This document shows, one piece after another, positions 22,301-35,000 of a stretch of DNA of 64,000 nucleotides (position 1 is the stretch's first letter; every line of letters begins with the position of its first letter). Made by a program: the position numbers and the translations under genes. The notes below the pieces were generated by a model. It was not told the DNA's origin. It was given only the letters and a program-made list of their open reading frames with translations, and made no database searches. This DNA comes from Leucaena leucocephala (lineage: Eukaryota > Streptophyta > Magnoliopsida > Fabales > Fabaceae). The stretch is from positions 30,525,001-30,589,000 of the forward strand of contig CM073519.1 in NCBI GenBank assembly GCA_037074615.1, written 5' to 3'.

Positions 22301-22687
22301 GGTAGAATGTGTCATTTGGATGTGTATAACAAGAGAAATAAATTTCCAAAATAAAGGACTAGAATTTGTTTCCAGAGTTTTTGACCAAATAAACAGTAAA
22401 TTTCAACGAATAAACTGTATCAATTGACGAATCATTTGGTCTGGAAATTATTTTTCCCTTAAATTTTGAGACATTATCTTCATGTAGCTTTTTGAACCAC
22501 TTCATTTCAATTTTTCTAGGATTAATTATGATTTTTTGAAGTTCATTGTGTAATCTGGAATACCATATGAACAGTACCCCGAGAAAGAGTAAAATTCTAG
22601 ATTTGGCTAATAGACTTCCAAGGTCTTGTAAGTGGTTCTAAATGCTACTGAATGGTCCCTAAGATGTATAAAAGTAAGGACGTTAGA
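19336..22687 (+). mobile_element. Solo LTR S1 (chromovirus superfamily, divergent family)
   Basis: One 3352-bp LTR from TGTCATATCC to GACGTTAGA (terminal CA mutated to GA), flanked by the 5-bp duplication TTGTA. No primer site, coding region or polypurine tract occurs inside, so it is the product of recombination between the two LTRs of a former element. It is alignable in blocks with the LTRs of A, D and G but clearly more divergent, closest to F. TATAAATA is at 20662-20669 with a GTAAGC donor at 20795. It interrupts C between protease and RT. Confidence 0.92.
20662..20800 (+). promoter_or_regulatory. S1 LTR core promoter and 5' splice site
   Basis: TATAAATACCCCC begins at 20662. AAAG/GTAAGC at 20795 is 133 nt downstream and is closer to the plant donor consensus than the one in A. 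Confidence 0.5.
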
Positions 22688-22692
22688 TTGTA
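22688..22692. repeat. Target-site duplication of solo LTR S1, right copy (TTGTA)
   Basis: Identical to 19331-19335. Removing 19336-22692 restores continuous C sequence. Confidence 0.9.
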
Positions 22693-25600
22693 AAATTCTG
22701 ATAAAGCTGAATATAAATTACTTGAATATGAAATTTCTTCTTCTTTATTTTCTTTGGATAGTGGTGGTGATGTTCAGTTGATAGCTTACTTTCCACCCTA
22801 CAATCATTTTCTTTATTTATTGTTGACTTTTTGAATGAAGGATTTGGAGAGAAATAGGAGGATAAAATTATAGTCGCTATAACTCTCATTACAGGAACAG
22901 AACTGGACAACACATAACCTGTGAGGAAAGAATTGGTGAAGCCTGTTGCAGCTGTGGAAACTAAGAAGTTGGTTCCATCAATTGTCCAGCCACTTCAGTT
23001 GGAACTCAAACCACTTCCTAGTAACCTTTGATATGTGTTTTTAGCTGGACATGATACATTACTTGTTATAAATTTTAACTCACTTTCTATTTCTGAGGAA
23101 GAAAGACTAATTTTAGTTTTAAAAATAGATAAGAGAGCAATAGGTTGGGCTTTAGCTGATATACCTGGTATAGATGCATCTGTATGCACACATAAAATTC
23201 TATTAAATGATAGAGTCAAACCTACTGAACATCAACAAAGAAGGTTCAACCCCTTGATTTTTGATGTGGTCAAGAAAGAGGTAACTAAACTGTTGAATGC
23301 TAGCATTATTTACCCAATTTTAGACAGTGAATGGGTAAGTCCAGTTCATGTGGTGCCTAAGAAAAGTGGTATAACTGTGGTAAGGAATGAAAAGAATGAA
23401 CTAACCCCTACTAGAGTGTAGAACTCATGGAGAGTGTGTATTGATTATAGGAAATTAAATGATGCAACTAGGATGGATCATTTGCCTTTACCATTTATTG
23501 ATCAAATATTGACAAAACTTACTGGAAAGGCCCATTACTATTTTCTTGATGTTTTTTCAGGATATTTTTATGTTCCAATTACACTAGATGATCAAGAGAA
23601 TACCATATTCACATGTCCCTTTGGTACATATGCTTATAGGAGGATGCCATTTGACTTGTGCAATGCTTCTAGAATATTTCAAAGAGCTATGATATCCAAT
23701 ATTTAGTGAATTCTTGGAAAGCAACATGGTGGTATTCATGGATGATTTTATAGTGTGTGGTAAGGACTTTGATGATTGTTTAGAAAGTTTAGAGAAAGTT
23801 TTAACAAGATGCATTGAGAAAAAGCTTGTGCTGAATTTTGAGAAATGTTACTTCATGGTAGATAAAAGCATAGGTCTAGGGCATTTAATATCTAAAGATG
23901 GGATTGAGGTAGAGCTAAGATTAAGGTTATTTCTTCTCTTCCTTATCCCAAATCTTTAAAGGAACTAAGGTCATTTATAGGACATGCTAGATTCTATAGA
24001 AGATTCATTAAGGACTTTAGCAAGATTGTATCTCCACTTTCTAAACTCATGCAAAAAGTTAGAGTTATGTTTTAATGATACTTGCAAGAGAGAACTTGAC
24101 ACTATTAAAGCTATGCTTATCACACCACCTATACTTGTTGCACCTAATTGGCATTTAGATTTTGAAATTTCATGTGATGCATCAAATGAAGCTGTAGGTG
24201 CAATGTTAGGATAGAAAGATAGTAAGCTATCTAAAGTTACTGCATATGCCTTTAAGACATTAAATAATGCTTAAATGAAGTACACTACCACAGAAAGAAA
24301 GACTCTTTGCCATTGTGTTTTGCACTAGACAAATTCAGATCTTATCTTTTGAGTTTTAAAGTGATTATATACACTAACCATGCTACTGTCAAGTTCTTTT
24401 TTAAAAAGCCACAGTCCCAACCTAGACTTTTGAGGTGGATGCTGCTAATCCAATAATTTGATATGGAGATAAGGGATAAAATAGGAAAAAAAATGTGGTA
24501 GCTGATTATTTAATTAGGTTTCCTAAAAATTCAAGGGGAGTATTAGATTCTGACATTACTTGTGATACATTTAGAGATTGTTTTGTTTTTGAGATTTCTA
24601 TAATTATACATTGGTATTGCCACGTAGTGAATTATATGGTTACTAGTTTAATTTCATATTCTTTATATTATTTCTAGGGCCAGAAGATCCAGTATGAGGC
24701 AAAATTTTAAATTTGGGAACACCTATTCTGTGGAAAATATGCAGTGATCAAGTTATAAGAAGATATGTGCCGAGTAGAGAGGTGGACAACATTCTTACAG
24801 GTTGTCATTCTTCTATTTGTGGAGGACATTTCAGTGTAAAGAAGGCAACAAGAAAGATTCTTGATGCTGGTTTTTATTGGCCATAACTATTCAAAGACTG
24901 CTATGAATTCTGTAAAGCTTGTGACAGGTGCCAACACTTTAGTGGATTGACCAAAAGGCATGAAATGCCTCAGCAACCAATGCTATTTTGTGAGGTGTTT
25001 GAAGTATAGGGCATTGACTTTATAGGACCATTTCCACCATATTTTGGATATACATATATTATTCTATATGTGGACTATCTTTCAATATGGGTGGAGGCTA
25101 CAACAACAAGGAAAGATGATACAGTAACAATTTTCTAATTTCTCAAGTCACACATCGTTTCAAGATTTGGTGTGCCAAGAGCTATAGTGAGTGATCAAGG
25201 TTCTTATTTCTGTAATAAGATTTTAGGTGGGTTATTTGCCAAGTTTGGGATCAAGCACAAGGTTTTAACAGCTCACCATCCCCAAACAAATGGTCAAGCT
25301 GAAAATTCTAACAAAACTACCAAGAGGATTATGGAGATAATAGTACGACCCTCAAGGAAAGATTGGAGTGCAAGGTTAAATGAAGCTTTGTGGGCATACA
25401 TAGTATCTCATAAAATCCTACTTGAGATGTCCCCATACATAATGGTCTATGGTAAAACATGTCATCTACCAATAGAAGTTGAGCACAAAGCATTATGGGC
25501 AGTCAAAGCTTGTAATATGGATTTTGACACTGCTAGAGAAGAAAGAATGTTGCAGATTCAGGAATTAGAAGAAATAAGGCTAGATCCCTATGAGAATTCT

Positions 25601-25864
25601 AGGATTTATAAAGAAAGAACCAAGTTTCTTCATGATAAACAGATTTTGTGTAAGGAATTTCAGGTTAGAGATAAGGTTTTGAGATTTAAATCTATATATG
25701 CTTTCAAACTTGAAAAACTTGCTACAAGATGGGATTGTCCGTATCTGGTCACCGAGATTCATGATTATGGAACAATTGAATTACTGGATGAAGCAGATGG
25801 TATAGCTTTTCAGGTCAATGGCCACTTATTAAAGCTATACAAGGAGAACTTCAAATCCCCATGA
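22693..25864 (+). pseudogene. Element C pol: reverse transcriptase, RNase H and integrase (Athila type), broken
   Basis: A protease-RT linker (22693-23030) leads into RT. KRAIGWALADIPG at about 23131, VCIDYRKLN at 23434, CPFGTYAYRRMPF at 23615 and the active-site FMDD at about 23736 are in order. RNase H follows near 24165 (SCDASNEAVGAMLG). Integrase has its zinc region at about 24808-24935 (H, H, then C-x-x-C in CKACDRC), the first catalytic Asp in GIDFIGPF (25011), the second in VSDQGSY (25185) and the Glu in NGQAENSN (25300). It ends KLYKENFKSP then TGA. There is no chromodomain, as expected for Athila. Frames change at least between 23700 and 23714, 23940 and 23990, and around 24250-24500, with several stops. 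It would copy RNA to DNA and insert it, but cannot be expressed whole. Confidence 0.88.
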
Positions 25865-26090
25865 TACTCAGGCTGTCTCCTTCCTTGTTTCCTTACTTAT
25901 AATAGTATGCTTTAATTAGTTTACTTATATATTTGAGCTATTAATTGTTGATTAAGTGTGGGTGAGGAGACCAAGTTAGTAGGGGTAGATAAAAATTAAT
26001 AAGTTTATCTTGGATTATGGTTAGCTTTGTCCTTATTATTTCTAACTTTGCATGTGCTTCATTACTTCTTCACATTAAGGACAATCTAGA

Positions 26091-26107
26091 AATTAAGTGT
26101 GGGGGAG
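26091..26107 (+). promoter_or_regulatory. Element C internal polypurine-like tract after pol
   Basis: AATTAAGTGTGGGGGAG follows pol by about 230 bp and resembles C's terminal tract at 30934-30950. It could be a second plus-strand primer. S2 inserted immediately after it. Confidence 0.45.
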
Positions 26108-26110
26108 TAG
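26106..26110. repeat. Target-site duplication of solo LTR S2, left copy (AGTAG)
   Basis: AGTAG here equals 29282-29286. Confidence 0.9.
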
Positions 26111-29100
26111 TGTCATACCTCCAATTTTCTTATCTGGTATATATTTACAGTTTTTATGTAATAATTTTGAGATTCTCTAAGGAAAGTGTAGAAATTTATG
26201 GAAGCAAAGGGATTAAAGTGTAAATAATAGAAAGTTCAAGGACCTATATGGAATTTATAAAAGTTCTATGGCTAAAATAGAAAGTAGAGAAAAACAGTTG
26301 TGCCATTAAGTGTAATTTCAAAACGTTTAGGGACCTAAATATAATTAAATAAAAGTTCAAGGGACAAAGTCATAATTATGAGGAAGTTGTGCTACAAAAG
26401 GCCTAGAACTGCTTGAAATGCGGTAGCCCCAAATTTTACCAATAAATAGAGAATGGAAATTAGGCCAGGCATATTTTTAGAATTTTGATATGAGGCCCCA
26501 GATATTTGATATTAATTTTTAAAGTCCAGAGATTATTATAGGTCCTTCTGGATCTCCTAACTAGATTAAATTTGGCAGTGAATTCCCATAATTAATATAG
26601 AAATTTACAAAACCAACAGAGTTCAAAAAGAAGTTATGTAGAATTTTTAATGGAATTTACAGTAGAATTATATGCCTGATAAATACTTTCGGGTGAGGCT
26701 TTGGGGAATTGAGCCATAAATATATTGGACCCATATAGAGGTCAAAAATGGCATCCAAAAGGCCTAATAAGATGTTTGACAGTCAAATAGGCCATTATCC
26801 AAATGAACCCGGAAAAAGTGTAAAATTATAAAAATGCCCCTGTGTTGTAATAATGAACAAGAGATAGATGGAGGGCATTTTGGTCACTTTGGACAGGTCA
26901 AAAATGTCAATCCAAGTTTAAGGGTGATTAAACAGGGTCAGTATATGCCCTGATAAGAAGTAAAGAGGTGTGAAATGATAATTATGCCCCTAAGGTTAAT
27001 ATAGTGCAAGAAAGTGCACTAAGGGTATTTTGGTCATTTCTCAAGGGATGGTTGGCAGATAAATACTCAGTATAACAATGTCAATGGTAGAAAAAACCTA
27101 AACACTGGTTTTCATGATAGAATACATATTCTAGAATATTATAAAAATTGGGAACATAAAATAGTCCTGATTCTGTGAAACTGCCTAGATCGATACCCAA
27201 CTGGATTGTAATTTTTCCTATCAGTATTTCTAATTTTCTTCAACCAAACACAGCCCTAAATTATGTCATGGATGATGTCGTTAATGAGGCTTCTAGGGCA
27301 AGTTTGATGGAAGGTGGATTATGGACCAATAGATTAAATAGTAACCAAACTAATCTTGGCCTTCCATTTCCACCCATTTTTGTCTATAAATACCCCCAAT
27401 TCCAGACTTGTTTGGTAGCTTAGAAGCCTTGGGGAACCTCTGCCAAAATTTACTTTGAAATAAGAAAGAAGCATACACCTTGGAGCAATAAAGGTAACTA
27501 GTTCCTTTGATCTTGAACTTTGTTCTAACAAGTTTGCTCTTGGTTTTAAGAGGTTGCTATGGCACTTTCCCTTTGTTATTGTTGCTGGCCATGCTGTTCA
27601 TATTTGGTGGGAATAAGAATTTTATGTTATGGATAGTTTAGATAAGCTTAAACAAGCTATAATCAAGTGGTATTAGCTTGGAAATTCAAGTATACATGTA
27701 GTTAGGGTTTTATGTTCTTGGCTGCCACTGTATGAATAACTATTCATATGTTAGAATTTCATGATTTTGATGCTTCCAATAGGTTTAAAATGGAAAATTT
27801 TGTGGGAATAAAGTAGTGAAATAAGTAGTGGAAGCATTGGAATCAAAATGAGAATTTTTGGAAAACAAAGGGAGATATTTCAGTTCTGTATAGTAACCAA
27901 GGATGTGATTTGATTTTGGAAAATTTGATTTCATATTTGGATTCTACATGAAAAATTATGTAGAAATGAACCATGAGAATTTATTTTATAAAGATCGAAG
28001 CATAAGTCATAAAGTAGACAAAGAATGGAATCTAGTTAGAACCTAGTCTTAGAATTGTTTTGAAGTTGAGTTGTAACTTGATGTTACTTTGCAATGGCTA
28101 GGTTTTGACATTCATAAGGGAAGAAGACCATCTCAAGAAGAATTTGTCAATGATAACTTAAGAGGTAGTAAGAATACCTAACTATAATGTTATGTTTGTT
28201 TCATTGGATGATTGCTTGTTATTTGTGATGTTTGGTTGAGCTTAACATTATACTATGATGATGATGATGAAGTTTGAATGATTGCAACTCCTTGCAACTA
28301 ATGTCATGACAATATGCATGTTAGAGTTTGCTTATGTATGAACATGAAGTAGCTCCCATCTCGTGATAACATGTTAGGCATTTAATCAATCATGCATGAT
28401 ATTATAGTTTGTATGACTTGTTATTGAGATTTTAATGAAATATCATTCTTTCCATATGCATAACCATGCTATAGATGCTGGAACCTCCCAAGGAAATGGT
28501 TAAATGTGGATGTTTGAATTGGTGTAATAAGTTATGCTTACTACTTGGCACTATGAGATGACTTGATGGGATACCTAGCATATTATAGTGTGATTATTGT
28601 ATTATGAGGCAGTAACCTTGTGAAGGTAATTACGATGACTTAACCAATGAGTTTGGATGAGAAATTTGGAATGAAAGTAGCTAAGATACATATCTTTAAA
28701 TGGACACTAAAAACGTCTCAATTGGTTAAATATTTGATTTAATATGAGTTTTCTAATTTGATATAAAATCTGGAATTGAGATAAAGTGAGTAGCTGGAGG
28801 TAGTGACGTTCAATTACTGCTTTCATATAGTAAACGAGCGAATTTCTCTATGAAATTTTATGGTTTTAAAGAAAATATCTGGAGCTTTAAATTCATAGGT
28901 AACACGTTTCATTTGGACAATTAATCAAGGAGAAATGGATTTTTGAATTAAAGGCAAAGAGCTGGAACTTCCATATTTTACCAAATGAACAATGTTTTTC
29001 AATGAATAAACTGATTTCATTAGGACAATGAAACCTCAATTTTATATTTTTCCTTCAAATTTAAATGAATCACCTTCCATTAGAGTTTGGAACCACTCCA

Positions 29101-29281
29101 TTTAAATTTTTCTATATTTAATTATGAATTTTCAAAGTTAGGAATATATTTTATATTACCAAATGAACAATACCCAAGAAGCATTATCCTGAAAATTCAA
29201 ATTTTTAAAGCAAAGAGATATGTAATTGGTTCAAGTTACTTCCAATTGAGGATAATTGAGGTTGAACATAAGGATACAACA
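26111..29281 (+). mobile_element. Solo LTR S2 (chromovirus superfamily)
   Basis: A single 3171-bp LTR from TGTCATACCTCC to GGATACAACA with perfect AGTAG duplications and no internal retroviral features. It aligns in order with A's LTR, including the long middle block that D/E lack. TATAAATA is at 27385-27392, with a GTAAC donor at 27494. No gene is present; short ORFs in it are chance frames. Confidence 0.92.
27385..27499 (+). promoter_or_regulatory. S2 LTR core promoter and 5' splice site
   Basis: TATAAATACCCCC begins at 27385 and AAAG/GTAACT falls at 27494, 109 nt downstream. Confidence 0.5.
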
Positions 29282-29286
29282 AGTAG
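29282..29286. repeat. Target-site duplication of solo LTR S2, right copy (AGTAG)
   Basis: Identical to 26106-26110. Confidence 0.9.
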
Positions 29287-29317
29287 TTTGTTAAATGGGT
29301 AAATAAAATCAGATAAT

Positions 29318-29750
29318 TGTTGTGACTCTATATTCTGGTCGCGACCTTGTGATGTTATCGTCTCGACTAATATGTATGAATATGTCAAGTTTCTTCTCTA
29401 TGAAACATAGTTGTGACTAATTCTTATGTTTGTCACAACTCTAACTCTCTATGACAATTCGTCACGACCAGTAATTACATTTTATGATGTTTACCTATCT
29501 GTGATGTTTAGTCATGATCTGTGCTTATATTTGTCGCAACTATAACTCTGTGACTTTTGGTCATGACTGGCTTAACACTTGGGTCATGACATGAGCATGT
29601 GTGTTTGGCAAGATTACTCTATGTGATTATGAGTTATGACCAGTGTCCATGTACATTGCGATCACTGTTCCTTGATTTCTAAAAATTTCTCCTTTATGTA
29701 AACTAGTCGTGACTTGAAGTCCTGTTTGTCACAACTACAATTGGTTCTCA
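29318..29750 (+). repeat. Degenerate GTCGCGAC / TTTGTCACAACT repeat block in element C
   Basis: Words of the form GTCGCGAC, GTCACGAC, GTCATGAC and GTCGTGAC alternate with TTTGTCACAACT or TTTGTCGCAACT over about 430 bp. The C/T and G/A variants fit CG decay of a palindromic GTCGCGAC core. The period is irregular. Confidence 0.6.
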
Positions 29751-30933
29751 GCTGAAACATTCTTCTATTTCATCTACTTGTTGCTTGGTCTAATTGAACT
29801 TAATGTCATGAATTTAAAATTGAATTTTGAACACATACTTTTGAACATTGGCAAGCTTGATTAAGTTGAGTTGCTTTTTTCATTGATTTACTACTAAAAA
29901 TTATGCAACATGAATGATTGATCTCATATATTTTGTTTAATATTCATGCAACCTTGTTATAATGAGTTGATTGAGTAAGCCAGATGGAAGGATTTTGAGC
30001 CTCTAACATATACTCATTATATTGTGTGACACATCTAGTTTGGTAAATTTGCAGAACTTATCTCAATCCTTTATTCAAAATCATATTAGCTTCTTGGAAT
30101 TGTGAATATGATAAGGGCATTTCCTTCTAAACCCTCTTTACCAAACAGTAGCCATATAAAAATTAAATCATTTGCTTACCCCTTTGAGACCTTCACTTTC
30201 TTTTAAAATTCCATCCTTGATTAATGAATGATGTACATGATGTTTGCTACTGTAGCAAGTCTTAAATTGTGAATAACTAATAAATTGCACCACTTGTTGG
30301 ATATTTGAATTTCCATATATGTGCTATATGGTTCCATAGTGAAAGAAAAGAAAACCAAAAAGAAAAAGTACATAAAAGAAAAGAAAGAGTGAAGGGATAG
30401 ACCAGATAAAAAGATGTGATATTCAACTCATATGAAAGAAAATTATTTGGTGACTTGTGATTCTCTATAGCTGCACAATTAAAACTATGATCAAGACTTG
30501 AAATAGTTTGTAGAAATAAGTCCATGTGCAGTACTCATTAATCATTGACATGCATTTCCATTTCATCACTTATCCTTGCCAACATTAGAACCTAATAAAG
30601 GCCCTTTGATTCACAAACCTTGTGGCATGCAGTGGTGGAGATGTAGGATGGTTGTAATCCTATGAGAAGCCTAGCTATATGGTTGAGTGAAATTACCTTT
30701 GATAAGAGAATGTGTTAAACACTACACCTTGTGAGGAAATCTCACCTTACTGCTTACTATGATTTAATTGCATGAGTTAGATTCTTTGATTGATATGAGA
30801 TTAGTTTGGATTGTTGCCAATTGAAGGGAAAAGATTGATGATTAAAAGTGTTTATGATGAATTTTTTGTTAAATTTGCTGAACATTAGTGTTTGAATTTC
30901 AATTTTGATCCATAATTTTGCTCAGAGTGCAAA

Positions 30934-30951
30934 AGCTAAGTATGGAGGAGT
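30934..30951 (+). promoter_or_regulatory. Element C terminal polypurine tract
   Basis: AAGCTAAGTATGGAGGAG followed by TGATAAACTC fits the usual Athila arrangement before the 3' LTR. Confidence 0.6.
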
Positions 30952-32038
30952 TGATAAACTCATATTTGTAGTATTTTTAGTATGTTTAAAGTGAGTTTTA
31001 TTATTGATTTTATCTCCATTTACCAATATGATGAGCAATTAATTAATAGAATTAAAATGGAATAAGTGGAAATTAATTCATTTAATTTTAGTGATTAATT
31101 GGATAAATAATCTATTAAATTTCCATTATGCACTGACCAACTAGTATATTAGATCAATTGACAATTGGACAAAAAATTGACATGTGCTGGATTGAATAAA
31201 CTGATAACAAATTAAGCACATGGCAAATAGGAACAAGTAGGCTAACAAAACACATGCTGGTAGGAGCTAATGATAAGTAGGAGATTTAGTACTTGTGTAG
31301 CATAAGAGAAGCACGTGGGAGATTTAGCACATGTTTTGTAACAGCTTCATGAACATGCTATCATCACACACTTCACACAGCTCATTATTTCAGATTAGTC
31401 ATACCATTCATATTTTCCATTTTGGACCCAACTTATTCACACACACCATTCCCTATTAGATTCGGCACACTATATTCTAGACCTAGCTTATTCACACACA
31501 ATACTCCTTCTCCATCTCCATTTATATTCTTTTATCTATAACTTTCCTCTATTCTAAACAATAGAACTAGGAGAAAGTTCAGCTGTTATCTTCATTTTCT
31601 TTTCCCACATTCACCATGACTACTGCTGTGTTTTCTGTTGCTGCTAAAGTTTAGATGGCAATGCAAGGCTAAGCTATTGTACTCTATTAGAGATAATGCT
31701 AAACTATGATCCTTGAGCTGAACAGGGAGTTTCATTGTGTCTTAAGTCAGATTTAATTGTATCGAGTTGATGTAGTTACTTATGGTTTATTTATTGAATT
31801 AGAGTTAGTAGATGACAAAGAAGTAGGGAACCGAGTTGGATTTCTACATAATTGATCTTTGATTGATTCTCATCGTTGCACTAATTGGACATGGTTGTAA
31901 ATAATTAAAGTGATTATATAATAGAGTATAGTTGTATCTGTTTAATTCATCATCTTCTATCTTTGAGTTGAATGATTCATAATCTCTATTAAATGTATAT
32001 GAGTTGTAGCTTTGATTAAGATTTAGCTAGCGAGTAAA
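30952..32038 (+). repeat. Element C 3' LTR, 5' part
   Basis: It starts TGATAAACTCATATTTG after the polypurine tract and runs to the F insertion at 32039. No second copy is in the window because C's 5' end is missing, so the boundary rests on the tract and family resemblance. No ORF is present. Confidence 0.6.
32034..32038. repeat. Presumed left target-site duplication of LTR F (GTAAA)
   Basis: The five bases before F's TGTCACATCC. The right partner would lie beyond element G, outside the window. Confidence 0.4.
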
Positions 32039-35000
32039 TGTCACATCCTAATTTTTCCCTATATGTATAATACTGATAGTGGAAAGAGGTTTAGAAAGGA
32101 TTATGACGATGATCAGAAGAAATATTAGAGGTTAAATGAGTCTTTAAGGAAGAGAGGACTAGAATGAAAATTAGAAAAGGTTTAAGGCCACAAATGAGAG
32201 TAGAAATAAAAGTAGGGCCAAAAGTAATAATTATCAAAAGTTTAGGGACCTAAATATAATTAAACAAAAAGTCAGGGACCTAAATGTAATTATGAGAAAG
32301 TTGAACTAAAAAAAGCTCAAAAATGCCCAGAATCATATTACACCCAAATTTTACTAGTAGATAAACAAAATTATTCTAATTAGTCTAACGCAACACAGAA
32401 TTTTGATTAGAATGCCGATTAATTGATATAAATTTCTGAAGTTAGAGAAAATTATTGTAGTATTTTTTAGACCTCATAATTAGATGCAACTCTACAGTAA
32501 ATTCTTATAACTAATATGAGAATTTATAAAATTGACAGAGTCAGAAAAGGAATCCTATAGAATTCTTACAGGGGATTAAAGTGGAATAAAATATCCGATA
32601 AATAGGGTCAGAAGAGATTTCTTGGATTTATGCCATAAAGGTAGTGGACCAATATTAAGGCCCAAATGGCATCCCAAGAAGCCCAATAAGGTGGTTGGAT
32701 AGTTAAGTGGGCCAGAGTCCAGAGCAACACAGGAAAAGTGTGAAATTATGAAAATGCCCCTATATGGTCAGATTGTACCAATGATGGATGGAGGGCATTT
32801 TGGACAGGCCAAAAATGTCCAAGCTAGTATAAATATGATTAGTTAGAGCCAGTATGCACCCTGATGTAGTATAAATGGGTGTAAAATGACAATTATGCCT
32901 TTAGGGTTAATATAGTACAAGACAGTGAACTAAGGGCATTTTCATCATTTGCTAAGGGATCTGTAATTAAGTACTGACCCAGTACAAGAATTTAATGGTA
33001 GGAAGATTCTGGATACTGGATTTAAGGTCAGAAAGCATATTATGAAATCTCAGAAAAATTAGATTTATAAAACAGTCTGGTTTTTGAGGAATTGGACTGA
33101 GCCAGTACTGGATTGGACTGAATTTTTTCCAGAAGCTTCACCCAATTGGAATTTTGCCACCTAGCCCTATAGTTTCCCTTCATGATGTCATGGATGATGT
33201 TATAATTCTCTTTTTGAAAAAGTTAAATCCAAGATTAAATGTGAGCCAATAGATCAAATAGTGCACAAACTAATCTTGGCCATTGATTTTCCATGAGATT
33301 TTTCTATAAATACCCCCTCATTTCAGCCTCCAAAACATGAGCTCAAGAACCCTTGGGGAAGCTCTTGCAAAATGAAAACTCAAGCTAAGATAAAAAAGAT
33401 TCAAGGTACCAAAGTTCAAGCAAGTTAGAGATTAAATGTAAGCAATCTATCTTAGCTTATTTTCTTTTGATTTGGGAGCTTGAACTTAGAGTTTTCTTGG
33501 GGGAAAGTTGATTTTTCTCTAAGGTATTGTGCTGTCCAAAAAGGTTGACATGAAAGGAGAAAGAAGAAATTGAAGTTAGAATTATATGATTGAAGCTTGT
33601 ACAAGCTAGTTAAGTGATTGGTTGTTGAATCAAGTTGATATTCTTGACTTTGCCATGGTTGAACCAGTTCAGTTTGCACTGTTCATGATGGAAGGAAATG
33701 GAATTTCAATGATCTAATGCTTCCATTGAATTTATATGATGATTTTGTGTAGGATTGGATAGGTTTTGAATATTGAAAGCATTGAAATTCCAAGATTGTA
33801 GTTTTTGAAATCCTTCTTTGTTACTGTTCACTTGCATGAACAGTGATTGGAATTTTATAATTTTGATACTTCCAATGGTTTTCAAATGGATGGTTGTGTG
33901 GGATAAAGTGGAGAAACAAGTATGGGAAGCATTATAATCAAAATGAGAATTTTTTAAAGACAAATGGTGTTATGTAATTCTGTACATAACAATGCATAAG
34001 GAGGTGGAATTTCATGATTCTAAGCTCATAAATGGATTCAAAAGATGAAATTGTGTAGGGTAAAGTCAAGACATCAATTGGTTCAAAGGCCAAGTTGATT
34101 AGTGAAGACTAGAGAAAGTTATGTTAGTAAAGAGTTAAGAATTTATCAAGGATAGTTTTGAACGTTGTTGGAGTTCTTGGTCCTAATGAATTATGTGATG
34201 AATATGAATTTGTTTAGGACCTTGAAACATCCAAGAAGATGTTGGGAAGTGATTGACCGAAAGACTTCATGGTTGGAAAGCCAGGGAGTAAGTGCAAAAG
34301 ATTAAGAGAAAAGCTTAAGTGCAAGGTAGTGAACTTACCTCTTTATTTGCTTGATGTGGTATGCTTATGTGTTGACATGTAGATGATATTTGAATGATGT
34401 TGTGACATGATAAATGATGTTGAATGAATGGTGAATAATATGTTTCCCATGGCCATACACTTTTATGCAAAAGGATATAGCATGATGGCATGTTACTAAT
34501 CAAGGAAAGTTTAAGTGGTAATGTTTGCTACTGAGATTCCCTAGAATCTCACCCTTCCACAACCAACCATAATAGGTTATTCAATATGGAAGAATCATGT
34601 TTGGTACATGAGCTAAGGAATGGAAGAGGAACAGTAGACAAGTGATGACATGCATGTATGTTAGTTTTTATGTATTGTTATGTATTATCCATTATATGTA
34701 AAGAAAATGTATGAAAGAATTATGACATAACCCCATGATGTATATGAATGCATAAAAGGCAAAAGAGATGATTTATGCATGGTGGAACAATTATTGAAAG
34801 TGAAAGAAAAAAAACTAAAATGGTAAAAACATAGGTTATAAAGCAGTTTTGTTGTGGCTTCAGTTAGACCTAGCAAATGAAGGAATTAATCCACAAAATT
34901 TTATGAGCATGTAGTACACATCCAGACCTTTAAATTCATAGGTAATACACCTCATTTGGATGTGCATATAAAGAGAAATGAATTTCCAAATTTAAGAGAT

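Larger units (their letters stand above)
29287..30951 (+). other. Element C 3' non-coding tail
   Basis: This is the stretch between pol and the 3' LTR of C. It contains the GTCRYGAC repeat block (29318-29750) and an A-rich AAGAAAAG-type stretch near 30345-30395. It closes with the polypurine segment. I find no envelope-like or other ORF of useful length on either strand. Confidence 0.6.
1..32038 (+). mobile_element. Element C: Athila-type Ty3/gypsy retrotransposon, 5'-truncated by the window edge, host of all other insertions
   Basis: Remnants of one plus-strand element occur in the expected order: gag (1-1145), protease (18445-19330), RT/RNase H/integrase (22693-25864), long non-coding 3' tail (29287-30951) and 3' LTR (from 30952). 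They are separated by insertions B, S1, S2 and F. B, S1 and S2 have matching 5-bp target duplications, so the pieces rejoin exactly when the insertions are removed. The Athila assignment rests on the gag motif NAISLRSGK, the RT region beginning KRAIGWALADIPG, the integrase motif VSDQGSYF and the polypurine stretch before TGATAAACTC. It carries many stops and frameshifts and is the oldest layer. No envelope-like ORF is visible. Its 5' LTR and primer site lie outside the window. Confidence 0.85.

Noticed and set aside
30277..30525. Possible envelope-like ORF of element C
   Set aside because: An 82-codon chance frame on the wrong strand over an A-rich stretch; no signal peptide or membrane pattern consistent with an Athila envelope-like gene.
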